A stretch of 6,352 nucleotides of DNA from an uncultured Prevotellaceae bacterium (GCA_946187025.1 CAMHPM010000099.1:1-6352), one strand, 5' to 3'; positions 1 through 6,210 are shown, numbered from the stretch's first letter. The notes: generated from the sequence alone by a model not told the origin. Numbers and translations are program-made.

Positions 1-128
1 ATGCCGTCGAGAATGTGTACGTTGGCGCGTCCGGCACGGATGCGGCTCAGTTTCTCTTCGAGGTTCATGGCTGCCATCTCCATGTCTTCTTCGGCAGCGC
101 TGAGGTATTGCTTTACTTCTTCGTTCAT
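1..128 (-). CDS. frr: Ribosome recycling factor, N-terminal part (cut by window edge)
   Basis: Ribosome recycling factor works with EF-G to split the post-termination ribosome so that its subunits can be reused; it is cytoplasmic and essential. Only the first 42 codons are present, starting at the ATG at 128-126 and running off the left edge. The translation has an acidic, helical N-terminus (MNEEVKQYLS...) followed by LSRIRAGRANVHILDG. This lines up with the E. coli segment ISKIRTGRASPSLLDG, the conserved end of helix 1 with its Arg-rich RAGRA motif. Typical full length is about 185 aa, so roughly three quarters is missing. The gene is downstream of the fumarase on the same strand, across a 147-bp gap containing a terminator-like hairpin, so it probably has its own promoter. 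I found no convincing TAnnTTTG box there. Identification rests on this one motif plus length and position. Confidence 0.88.
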   Translation of the reverse strand, partial: MNEEVKQYLSAAEEDMEMAAMNLEEKLSRIRAGRANVHILDG

Positions 129-196
129 TCTATTTTAGGGCTTTATGGTGAAGTGAATAGAAGGGGAGTTAAAACGAAGTTATCGCTTCGCTCATG

Positions 197-245
197 AAGT
201 TAAAAGGACAAATGTTACTGAGGGTAAGTATTGTCCCTTTAACTT
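197..245 (-). terminator. Probable intrinsic terminator of the fumarase transcript
   Basis: Two 15-nt arms, AAGTTAAAAGGACAA (197-211) and TTGTCCCTTTAACTT (231-245), are complementary except for one position (205/237). Read as minus-strand RNA that position is a G-U wobble; as plus-strand RNA it is an A-C mismatch, so the structure fits a minus-strand transcript better. Inside is a second 4-bp stem (TTAC 215-218 with GTAA 224-227) closing a 5-nt loop. In minus-strand RNA the GGGACAA/UUGUCC core is followed by UUUUAACUU, a U-rich tail partly inside the stem. It begins about 30 nt after the fumarase stop codon and lies before frr. Confidence 0.55.
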
Positions 246-275
246 CCTGTTAACTTCCTTTCCGTTTTTTGTTAT

Positions 276-1928
276 TTACAATATTGTGCATCCTTCGCAA
301 GGCTTCAACTGCTTGAAGAAGTCGTTGCCTTTGTCGTCAACAAGGATGAATGCAGGGAAGTCTTCGACGTCGATTTTCCAGATGGCTTCCATGCCGAGTT
401 CAGGATATTCCACGCATTCGATGCTCTTGATGCTGCTTTGTGAGAGCACTGCAGCCACTCCTCCGATGGTTCCGAGGTAGAATCCGCCGTGCTTCTTGCA
501 TGCGTCGGTCACTTGTTGTGTGCGGTTGCCCTTTGCTATCATCACGAGGCTTGCTCCGTTGGCTTGGAACTCATCTACGTATGGGTCCATGCGGTTGGCT
601 GTGGTTGGTCCCATCGAGCCACATGGGTAGCCCTCTGGTGTCTTGGCTGGTCCGGCATAGAGCACAGGGTAGTCTTTGAAGTATTGTGGCATTCCTTCGC
701 CGGCATCGAGTCGTGCCTTGAGTTTGGCATGGGCTATGTCGCGTGCCACGATGATGGTTCCCTTGAGGTTGACGCGTGTCGATACCGGGTATTTGGTAAG
801 TTCCTTGCGCACTGCGTCGATGCCTTGGTTGAGGTCTATCTCGATTCCCTTGCCTCCTTCGCCTGGCAGACGGAGTTCTTCTGGTATGAGTTCGGTTGGG
901 TTGGCATCCATCTTTTCAATCCATATTCCGTCGCGGTTGATTTTTGCCTTGATGTTGCGGTCGGCTGAGCAGCTCACTCCCATGCCTATCGGGCATGATG
1001 CTCCGTGCCGTGGCAGACGTATGACGCGTATGTCGTGTGCCAGGTATTTGCCGCCGAATTGTGCACCGAGGCCTATCTTGTAGGCTTCTTTCAGCAGTTT
1101 CTGCTCGAGGTCGATGTCGCGGAATGCGCGTCCTGTCTCGTCGCCTGTGGTTGGCAGGTTGTCGTAGTATTTGATTGATGCGAGTTTGACTGTGAGCAGG
1201 TTTTTCTCGGCCGATGTGCCGCCGATGACGAATGCGATGTGGTATGGCGGACATGCAGCTGTGCCGAGGTGTTTCATCTCTTCGACGAGGAACGGCAGCA
1301 GTGTGCCTTCGTTCTGTATCGTTGCTTTTGTCATGGGGTAGAAGTAGGTCTTGTTGGCCGAGCCGCCGCCTTTGGCCACCATGACGAATCGGTATTCGGC
1401 TCCTTCCACGGCTTCGATGTCGATTTGTGCCGGCAGGTTGCAACGGGTGTTTACTTCGTCGTACATGTTGAGTGGTGCGTTTTGCGAGTAGCGCAGGTTG
1501 TCGCCAGTGAATGTGTTGTACACTCCGCGGCTCAGTGCTTCTTCGTCTTCAAATCCTGTCCACACCTGTTGTCCCTTCTCTCCGTGTATGATTGCAGTGC
1601 CGGTGTCTTGGCAGAACGGCAGTATGCCTTTGGCTGCTGTCTCTGCATTGCGCAGGAACTGCAGTGCTACGTATTTGTCGTTCTCCGATGCCTCGGGGTC
1701 GCGCAGTATCTTTGCCACTTGCAGGTTGTGCTCGCGGCGCAGCATGAACTCCACGTCGTGGAATGCCTGCTGGGCCAGCAGGGTCAGTGCCTCTTTCGAT
1801 ACTTTTACTATCTCGTGACCTTCAAACTCGCTTACGGTCACTCCTTCCTTTGTCAGCAGACGGTACTCCGTCTCGTCTTTGCCCACTTGGAACATCGGGG
1901 CATACTTGAATTCTACGTTCTTTGCCAT
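276..1928 (-). CDS. fumA: Class I fumarate hydratase (iron-sulfur fumarase)
   Basis: Catalyses reversible hydration of fumarate to malate in the cytoplasm. In fermenting Bacteroidales it runs mainly from malate to fumarate, feeding fumarate reductase and succinate/propionate formation. At 550 aa it matches the single-chain E. coli FumA/FumB type (about 548 aa), with an N-terminal iron-sulfur half and a C-terminal half. The three [4Fe-4S] ligands are visible as C106 (FCQDTGT), C226 (TAACPP) and C320 (GVSCSADRN), with nearly the spacing of FumA C105/C224/C318. Residues matching the Leishmania class I active site, from memory, are D108, H308 (RLPRHGAS), R396, T442 and R446 (PTTANRMD), and K466 (AKGNRT), so the enzyme looks intact. 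The ATG at 1928 is chosen because an in-frame TAA lies three codons upstream (1940-1938) and the leader is A-rich. Class I enzymes are sensitive to oxygen and superoxide, as expected in an anaerobe. It may be co-transcribed with the 149-aa gene 67 bp upstream. The symbol could equally be fumB or fum. Confidence 0.97.
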   Translation of the reverse strand: MAKNVEFKYAPMFQVGKDETEYRLLTKEGVTVSEFEGHEIVKVSKEALTLLAQQAFHDVEFMLRREHNLQVAKILRDPEASENDKYVALQFLRNAETAAKGILPFCQDTGTAIIHGEKGQQVWTGFEDEEALSRGVYNTFTGDNLRYSQNAPLNMYDEVNTRCNLPAQIDIEAVEGAEYRFVMVAKGGGSANKTYFYPMTKATIQNEGTLLPFLVEEMKHLGTAACPPYHIAFVIGGTSAEKNLLTVKLASIKYYDNLPTTGDETGRAFRDIDLEQKLLKEAYKIGLGAQFGGKYLAHDIRVIRLPRHGASCPIGMGVSCSADRNIKAKINRDGIWIEKMDANPTELIPEELRLPGEGGKGIEIDLNQGIDAVRKELTKYPVSTRVNLKGTIIVARDIAHAKLKARLDAGEGMPQYFKDYPVLYAGPAKTPEGYPCGSMGPTTANRMDPYVDEFQANGASLVMIAKGNRTQQVTDACKKHGGFYLGTIGGVAAVLSQSSIKSIECVEYPELGMEAIWKIDVEDFPAFILVDDKGNDFFKQLKPCEGCTIL

Positions 1929-1995
1929 ATATTTGTTTTACGAATTTACGTATTCACTCAGGCCTTCCTGATGGTGATTTCGTGATTGTTGGTTT

Positions 1996-2445
1996 TTATT
2001 TCTTCATAAACTTCATCGAGGTCTTGCCTGCTTTCAGTATGTATGTGCCTTTCGGCAGTGGGTTGGTGTCGATGAATGTCATGTCGGCCGTGACGGTGAT
2101 TCCGACTTCTTGTTTCACTCCGCCGGTGCTATACACCTCGGCTTTCTGCTTGCCCTGTAGCAGCATTGTGCCGCCTTCCCACTTCACTTCCTGCTTGGCC
2201 AGTTGCGACTCGATGCCGGTGGGGTCGTCGGTCTGGGATATGTAGAAGCGGGCAATGTCGGTAAAGGCATATTCCTTGGCTTCGACGGTCACCTTGCCGC
2301 CCTGGAACTTCATGACGGGTGTGGTGTCGAGCAGGAAATAGACGCGGGTGCTGTCGCTCAGCACGAGCACCAGGCTTTTGGCATTAAGCGATGAGGTATG
2401 GCTCAGGGCAAATGCCAGTATCAGAAGCAGTGTTAGTCTTTTCAT
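1996..2445 (-). CDS. Small secreted protein with type A sorting-domain-like C-terminus
   Basis: This is a 149-aa protein of unknown function. Residues 1-22 form a clear Sec signal peptide: MKR, a hydrophobic core (LTLLLILAFAL), then probable cleavage after LNA. The mature protein has two parts. Residues 24-80 follow a pattern I recognise from many Bacteroidales exported proteins: a hydrophobic strand, D-S-T-x-V-Y-F-L-L, a P-x-M-K-F strand, a short charged strand, then F-T-D-I-A-R-F-Y-I and P-T-G-I. Residues 84-149 resemble the Por secretion tail/type A sorting domain: a strand with L-L-Q-G, A-E-V-Y-S-T-G-G, then L-P-K-G-T-Y-I-L-K-A-G and a Lys-rich end (SMKFMKK). In type IX secretors such tails direct export and surface attachment; whether this organism has that system is not visible here. 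A consensus -7 box lies about 63 bp upstream and the leader is A-rich. The domain reading comes from motif patterns, not a search. Confidence 0.85.
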   Translation of the reverse strand: MKRLTLLLILAFALSHTSSLNAKSLVLVLSDSTRVYFLLDTTPVMKFQGGKVTVEAKEYAFTDIARFYISQTDDPTGIESQLAKQEVKWEGGTMLLQGKQKAEVYSTGGVKQEVGITVTADMTFIDTNPLPKGTYILKAGKTSMKFMKK

Positions 2446-2507
2446 TGCAATCTCGGTTTTGATTGTTTTGTTTGTTTACTGTTTTTTTATATGTATCTAT
2501 TCGGCTG

Positions 2508-2515
2508 CAAATATA
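2508..2515 (-). promoter_or_regulatory. Bacteroidetes -7 promoter box for the 149-aa secreted protein gene
   Basis: Read on the minus strand the site is TATATTTG, a full match to TAnnTTTG, the -7 element of the Bacteroidetes primary sigma factor. It is followed by CAGCCGAATAG, so the transcript should start near 2501-2503, giving an untranslated leader of about 55 nt that is A-rich toward the ATG at 2445. No clear -33 TTTG is seen at the expected distance, which is common in these bacteria. The promoter may also serve the fumarase downstream. Confidence 0.6.
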
Positions 2516-2591
2516 CGAATTTATTTTTATTCATTCGATTGATATGTTGATATTTGTTTTTAATAATGTCGAAAATCGTGAAAAAGGGTTG

Positions 2592-4834
2592 TTATTGCAT
2601 GGGATGTAAGTTTTCCCATCGCACATTCCATGTGCCGTCGGCAGGAAATCCCGGATTATTTGCCGACCCGCATCCGTCCCATCCTGCACACATCATGGCG
2701 ATGGCAGTGAGCAGTGCTCCGTTGCCGGGCAGGTAAACCCGCAGTCGGTCGGCGGTCTGGTAGTTATGTCCTGAGATGAGGTATCGGTTTTTTGTGTGGT
2801 CAGACATCAGTATGTCGATTGCCACCGATGGTTGTTGCAGCCTGGCTGCTGCCATTGCTGCCATGCCATAGTCCCATCCCCACGTTGTGTCCCACCGCCA
2901 TTGTTGCAGTATCCACTCCAGTGTGTGTGTCATGGTATCGGCATTGTATGCCTTCCATTCGTCAGGTATGATTGCGCAGGCTCCAAGTACGGCGGGGTGG
3001 TCGGAACGGCTTTTTTCTGCAAATGTCTCGTCTGGCAGCTGTTTGGTTGTCACCACGTGTGCCGATGCGCCGATGGTGTTGAATGGGTCGAAGGCCGGCA
3101 TGGCTCGGGTTGTGTCGGTAGGCTCGCCTGCAGTGTAGATTCCGTCTTTTTGTGGCAAGGCCGACATGTGGGTAATGATGTCGTCCCACTGTCGGTTGCG
3201 TTGCAGGCCGCGACGCTCGCGCCAGCGTTGTGCCACTGCCAGCCCGTATTTCCAGTAAGCCAGTTCGAATGGGTGATTATAAGAGAAGTCCTTCGACATT
3301 GACTCTTGCATTGATGTGGCGCCGCGCAGCTGGAAGGTGTGTGTGATGGTGTCGAGGTGTATGAAATCGGCCATGAACTCGGCCGTCTGTTCCACTTGTT
3401 CGCCGTGTAGCTTGAGTGTGGCGGTGTCGTGGTTGTGGCGGTATGCCTCTTCGGCGAGGTAGATGTAGTGTGGTTGTTGCCAGATGAGGAACGAGCCCGT
3501 GTTGGATGGAGCTTCGCCGGCCCGCGGGTCTGTCATTTTCATCCAGCGCACTCCAGAAAACCCTTGTCGTAGCGCAATCTGCCGAGCTATGGGATATGCT
3601 GTGTTGTCATACCATTTCAGCATGTTGTCGATCACCTCCGGGTGGTTCCACAAGGCAAAGTGCAGGGCGTGCCACCACGTCATTTCGAGATGTGGCCGGC
3701 CAAACCATGAGTTGTATGTAAGGCCTGTTTCTTGAGGTGGAAAGCTGTTGGCGCAGTTTATGCGTGTGAGATACTGTGAGAGTACGACACGTCGTTCCAG
3801 CTCGCGTGCTCGTGGGTCGGTACATGCAGCGAAATCAACGATGCCGCCATCGTCCCACCATTTATGCCATGCTCGTATGATTTCGTGCAGGGCTGGGCCG
3901 AACCTGAACTTGCTGAGCGTGGCATCCGGCTCCCTTTGAGCCGAATAGGCCGCTTCAAGGCTGAGGGTGTTGTCGGGAGTAGTCAACATGAATGTATGCG
4001 TGTCGGTTTGCTCAACCGTCACCTCCCCCTCCCAGCGCAGGGTGAGCACATAGCAGGTGCTGTCTATCATGCGCTCGATGGTGGCCGAGTGGTCAGTATG
4101 GGCGGCGAGTCGTGAGGTGTGCACCAGTCGTTGGCATCGTCGGCATGTTGGCCGGTGGGATAGGAAAAGCGTATGCATATCGATGCCTGCCGCTGGCTCA
4201 GCAGTGGCGATTTTATTTGGTAGAGCATGGCATCGCGGTCGAGCCGGCAAGCGGTGATGACATCGACCTGGTGGTTGTCGGCTGTGAAATGCGACGTGAT
4301 ATGACCGTCGTAGAGGTGTTGTTCCTGGCGGATGTCGCCCAGTTGGTCGAGAGCGATTTCCCTGCCATTCCTGTCGGTCAGCCGCAGCCCTATCGTACCC
4401 AGGTTCAGCCTGTGCGGATTTACTCTGAAATAGGTGGTGGCTGCCTGTGGCCTGCCACCTTGTTTGTTTTCGATTGCATACACCTCGTCGTGGTCTCTGT
4501 GTCCAAATCGCATGGTGCGCTCTGTCTCGGCCTTTGTGAGATGCTGGGTGTTGGGAAAACTGTGCCATCCCCAGTCGGACATCGTGGTGAGCGGTACGCC
4601 ATCACGATAGAACTGTATATACGTCTGCATTCCTGTCACATCCACCGTCGTAGCTAAATGACCGTTGCCTACGCTGAGTGATGCTAACGGGTCGGCAGCC
4701 GTCACTACCGGATTATTCCGGCTTAATACCGTTTCGCGGTCGATGTGTGTAGGGGCAGGCATACATCCGTCACATGTCAGTGTGGGTAGCAGGATGTATG
4801 TGGCAATGAGGATTGTTTTTATTGATGTATCCAT
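2592..4834 (-). pseudogene. Exported six-hairpin glycosidase-like protein, interrupted by a one-base frameshift
   Basis: The gene is read in two frames. The first runs from the ATG at 4834 to a TGA at 4069-4067 (255 aa). The second is open through 4089 to the TAA at 2594-2592. Adding one base near 4095 gives a 747-aa protein. ATG 4834 is the first possible start, as an in-frame TAG lies two codons upstream. Residues 1-25 form a signal peptide; the cysteines in TCDGC leave a lipoprotein possible, but the lipobox is poor. Residues 30-250 look like a beta-sandwich domain (LASLSVGNG, TTVDVTG, DWGWHSFPNT, VNPHRLNLGTIG). The rest looks like an (alpha/alpha)6 barrel related to GH65/GH78/GH95-type proteins: YNSWFGRPHLEMTWWH (374-389), WMKMTDP (431), LIWQQPHYIYLAE (450), SMQESM (508-513), WGWDYGM (652) and LPGNGALLTAI (702). 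I recall similar unnamed Bacteroides proteins. Substrate and catalytic residues are unknown; conserved Glu/Asp in HLEM, MQE and WGWD are candidates. The intact barrel suggests a recent break or a sequence error. Confidence 0.85.
4089..4112 (-). other. Frameshift site in the glycosidase-like gene
   Basis: The upstream frame reads sensibly through DDANDWCTPHDSPPIL, whose last codon is at 4096-4094, then degenerates into TTRPPSSA and stops. The downstream frame becomes sensible at HSATIERMIDST, from 4091. Going from one to the other needs one extra base, equivalent to a one-base deletion in this sequence. No homopolymer longer than three bases and no classical X-XXY-YYZ slippery heptamer is present here, so programmed -1 frameshifting is not indicated. 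The exact position inside this span is uncertain. Confidence 0.75.
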
Positions 4835-4912
4835 ATTCTACGGTGATGACGATGCAGCTCAACTGCCGTGGGGCGAAACTAAACATGGCCGGCTTGTATG
4901 ACGGGTCGGCTG

Positions 4913-4948
4913 CGACTGCGCACTCTCGGCCTCGCGAGTGCGCACTCG
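4913..4948. repeat. Pair of 14-bp palindromes, 22 bp centre to centre
   Basis: CGAGTGCGCACTCG at 4935-4948 is a perfect 14-bp palindrome. A second copy, CGACTGCGCACTCT at 4913-4926, matches at 12 of 14 positions. The 8-bp gap makes the centre spacing 22 bp, about two helical turns, which would place two protein dimers on the same face of DNA. The sites can also pair with each other: TGCGCACTC (4917-4925) and GAGTGCGCA (4936-4944) form a 9-bp stem. On the plus strand a T5 run follows at 4949-4953, like an intrinsic terminator, although no plus-strand gene ends here. The element is about 80-115 bp upstream of the glycosidase-like start codon and 36 bp past the DUF4250 stop. It could be an operator, a terminator or a dispersed palindromic repeat. 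Confidence 0.5.
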
Positions 4949-4983
4949 TTTTTGCAATAGCATAAAGTCTGAGCCGAAACAGG

Positions 4984-5163
4984 CTACCAGAATTTGTTGT
5001 TCTCCTCGCTATATTCGAATCCGGCTGCCTCGAGAGTGGTTTCGAGCCAGTGGCGGTCGATGTCGAGGTCGCTGCACAGAGAATCGAGTGTGGAGTATTG
5101 GTCGCGCAGTTTCATGTTGACGAAACTGAGGAGCATGAAGGGGTCAGATGGTATGGTTGGCAT
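4984..5163 (-). CDS. DUF4250 domain-containing protein (59 aa)
   Basis: A short protein of unknown function found widely in anaerobes, including Bacteroidales. The translation starts MPTIPSDPFMLLSFVNMKLR and continues through a segment with LCSDLDID to AAGFEYSEENNKFW and a TAG stop. The features I recall for DUF4250 are all present: P-x-D-P-F-M-L-L-S near the start, N-M-K-L-R-D, a short D-I-D-R-containing helix, and A-G-F-x-Y with N-K-F-W at the end. Family members are about 55-65 aa, so this one is full length. The predicted fold is a small helical bundle with no signal peptide, so it should be cytoplasmic. Its ATG lies inside the last seven codons of xerD in another frame, overlapping by 20 bp, so the two genes are probably co-transcribed and perhaps translationally coupled. 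Its link to XerD is unknown. Confidence 0.9.
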   Translation of the reverse strand: MPTIPSDPFMLLSFVNMKLRDQYSTLDSLCSDLDIDRHWLETTLEAAGFEYSEENNKFW

Positions 5164-6061
5164 AGCGTGGATGGTGTGTAAGTATTTCTTCTCTCAGGTG
5201 TGTGGTGTCGATGTGCATATACATCTCGGTGGTTGATATCGACTCGTGTCCGAGCATTGCCTGTATGGCCCTGAGGTTGGCTCCGCCCTCGAGCAGGCTC
5301 GTTGCAAACGAGTGTCGGAACGTGTGCGGACTCACGGTCTTGTGTATTCCGGCCCGTGCCACGAGTTCCTTCACCAGGTGGAACACCATGATGCGCGACA
5401 GCCCCTGCCGCCTGTGCCGGCTCACAAACACATAGTCTTCGTTGCCGGGCTTGAGGTCGATGTGGCAGCGGTCGGTGAAGTAGAGCTGCAACTCGTGTAT
5501 GGCCTTGCCCGAGATGGGTACGAGCCGCTGTTTCGACCCCTTGCCGGTGACACGGATGAACCCCTCGTCGAGGTAGAGGTCTGACAGGCGCAGCTTGCAC
5601 AGCTCACTCACCCGGAGGCCGCAGCTGAAGAGGGTCTCGATTATTGCCTTGTTGCGCTGGCCCTCGGCCGACGAGAGGTCTATGGCAGCTTCGATGCGGT
5701 CAACCTCATCGACCGTGAGCACATCGGGCAGGTGCTGGGGCTTCTGCGGGAAGTCGAGCAACTCCATGGGATCGGTGTCGAGCTCGCGGGTCATGGTGAG
5801 GAACCGGTAGAAACTGTGTACACCCATCAGTGTGCGGTAGAGCGACGTGGGGCAGATGTCGCAGTCGCTCAGCATCGACGAGAATTGCTGGAAATCCTCG
5901 ATGCCCGCATCGAGCAGCCCGACCCCGCGGTCGCTCATGAATTCGATGAAACGGCCCAGGTCGCGCTCGTAGGCCTCGACCGTATTGTCCGAATAGGCTT
6001 TCTCCAGTTTCAGATACTGGTGGTAGCGGCGCAGCAGCTTGTTTGTCTCGTTTGTTTCCAT
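5144..6061 (-). CDS. xerD: Site-specific tyrosine recombinase XerD
   Basis: With XerC, XerD resolves chromosome dimers at dif during cell division, activated by FtsK. The 305-aa product has an N-terminal core-binding domain (about 1-90, with LKLEKAYSDNTVEAYERDL) and a C-terminal catalytic domain. All catalytic residues are present: R150 (CGLRVSEL), K174 (TGKGSK), H246 and R249 (SPHTFRHSF), H272 (LGHESIST) and the nucleophile Y281 (EMYMHID). Each is exactly two positions after its E. coli XerD counterpart (R148, K172, H244, R247, H270, Y279), which supports both the start and the identity. The HHPR near the C-terminus also matches XerD. The frame stays open upstream to an ATG at 6139, but that extension crosses a consensus promoter and adds 26 residues without family support, so the ATG at 6061 is chosen. 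Its last 20 bp overlap the DUF4250 gene. XerC or an integron-type relative is less likely. Confidence 0.95.
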   Translation of the reverse strand: METNETNKLLRRYHQYLKLEKAYSDNTVEAYERDLGRFIEFMSDRGVGLLDAGIEDFQQFSSMLSDCDICPTSLYRTLMGVHSFYRFLTMTRELDTDPMELLDFPQKPQHLPDVLTVDEVDRIEAAIDLSSAEGQRNKAIIETLFSCGLRVSELCKLRLSDLYLDEGFIRVTGKGSKQRLVPISGKAIHELQLYFTDRCHIDLKPGNEDYVFVSRHRRQGLSRIMVFHLVKELVARAGIHKTVSPHTFRHSFATSLLEGGANLRAIQAMLGHESISTTEMYMHIDTTHLREEILTHHPRYANHTI

Positions 6062-6068
6062 ACGGCTG

Positions 6069-6076
6069 CAAAGGTA
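6069..6076 (-). promoter_or_regulatory. Bacteroidetes -7 promoter box for xerD-DUF4250
   Basis: Read on the minus strand the site is TACCTTTG, a full match to TAnnTTTG. Only seven bases (CAGCCGT) separate it from the xerD ATG at 6061, so the predicted transcript has an untranslated leader of roughly 0-6 nt. This also argues against the longer xerD start at 6139, which would lie upstream of the promoter. No clear -33 element is seen. Confidence 0.6.
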
Positions 6077-6106
6077 ACTAATTTTTCGCTTTTGGGCGGC
6101 GCGTGA

Positions 6107-6141
6107 ATGTGTTTTTATGCTTAAAATTGAAAAAAACACAT
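6107..6141. repeat. 10-bp perfect inverted repeat in the divergent promoter region
   Basis: ATGTGTTTTT (6107-6116) and AAAAACACAT (6132-6141) are perfect inverted copies separated by 15 bp of AT-rich sequence. The repeat is between the xerD -7 box (6069-6076) and the plus-strand lipoprotein -7 box (6193-6200), just upstream of where the xerD -33 region would fall. It could be an operator for a dimeric regulator or a weak hairpin. The T and A tracts make chance pairing fairly likely, so the call is tentative. Confidence 0.35.
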
Positions 6142-6192
6142 AAAAAATATTAAAAGTGAGGCAAGAATGGTGGCAGGTAGAGAAAATGTTCG

Positions 6193-6200
6193 TACTTTTG
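6193..6200 (+). promoter_or_regulatory. Bacteroidetes -7 promoter box for the plus-strand lipoprotein gene
   Basis: TACTTTTG is a full match to TAnnTTTG on the plus strand. Transcription should start at about 6204-6207, which would remove the ATG at 6202 from the message and leave the in-frame ATG at 6211 with a leader of only a few bases, or the ATG at 6229 with about 23. No -33 element is clear. The site is back to back with the xerD promoter, about 116 bp away. Confidence 0.6.
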
Positions 6201-6210
6201 CATGATAAAA

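Noticed and set aside
916..1443. 175-codon minus-strand frame inside fumarase
   Set aside because: Out-of-frame shadow rich in Arg and His; the fumarase frame carries all the family motifs across the same bases.
1941..1948. TAAATTCG as a -7 box for the fumarase gene
   Set aside because: One mismatch in the conserved TTTG, no -33 element, and only 12 bp from the start codon; too weak in AT-rich DNA.
1958..1971. TCAGG-CCTT-CCTGA hairpin between the 149-aa gene and fumarase as a terminator
   Set aside because: Stem of only 5 bp and no U-run after it on the minus strand.
1239..1985. 248-codon open frame on the plus strand opposite the fumarase gene
   Set aside because: It is antisense to a clearly real fumarase, its translation is Cys/Val/Phe-rich with no recognisable domain, and it is explained by codon bias of the opposite strand.
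4021..4033. C-tract (five Cs) as a phase-variation or slippage site for the frameshift
   Set aside because: It lies downstream of the upstream frame's stop codon at 4069-4067, so slippage here could not reconnect the two halves.
4113..4568. Upstream extension of the glycosidase barrel frame to an ATG at 4568
   Set aside because: The translation here (Arg/His/Gln-rich, low complexity) is a shadow of the real N-terminal domain in the neighbouring frame; this frame only becomes meaningful after the frameshift near 4095.
4112..4657. 181-codon plus-strand open frame opposite the glycosidase-like gene
   Set aside because: Antisense shadow; the minus-strand frame over the same bases has a signal peptide and domain motifs.
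4874..4881. TAGTTTCG as a -7 box for the glycosidase-like gene
   Set aside because: One mismatch in the conserved TTTG and no supporting -33 element; kept only as a possibility.
5112..5600. 162-codon minus-strand frame overlapping xerD
   Set aside because: Out-of-frame shadow of xerD and DUF4250; no domain pattern and extreme Arg/His content.
6062..6139. 26-residue N-terminal extension of XerD from an ATG at 6139
   Set aside because: It crosses a consensus -7 box, is not needed for the family length (305 aa versus about 298 aa), and would break the near-perfect register with E. coli XerD.
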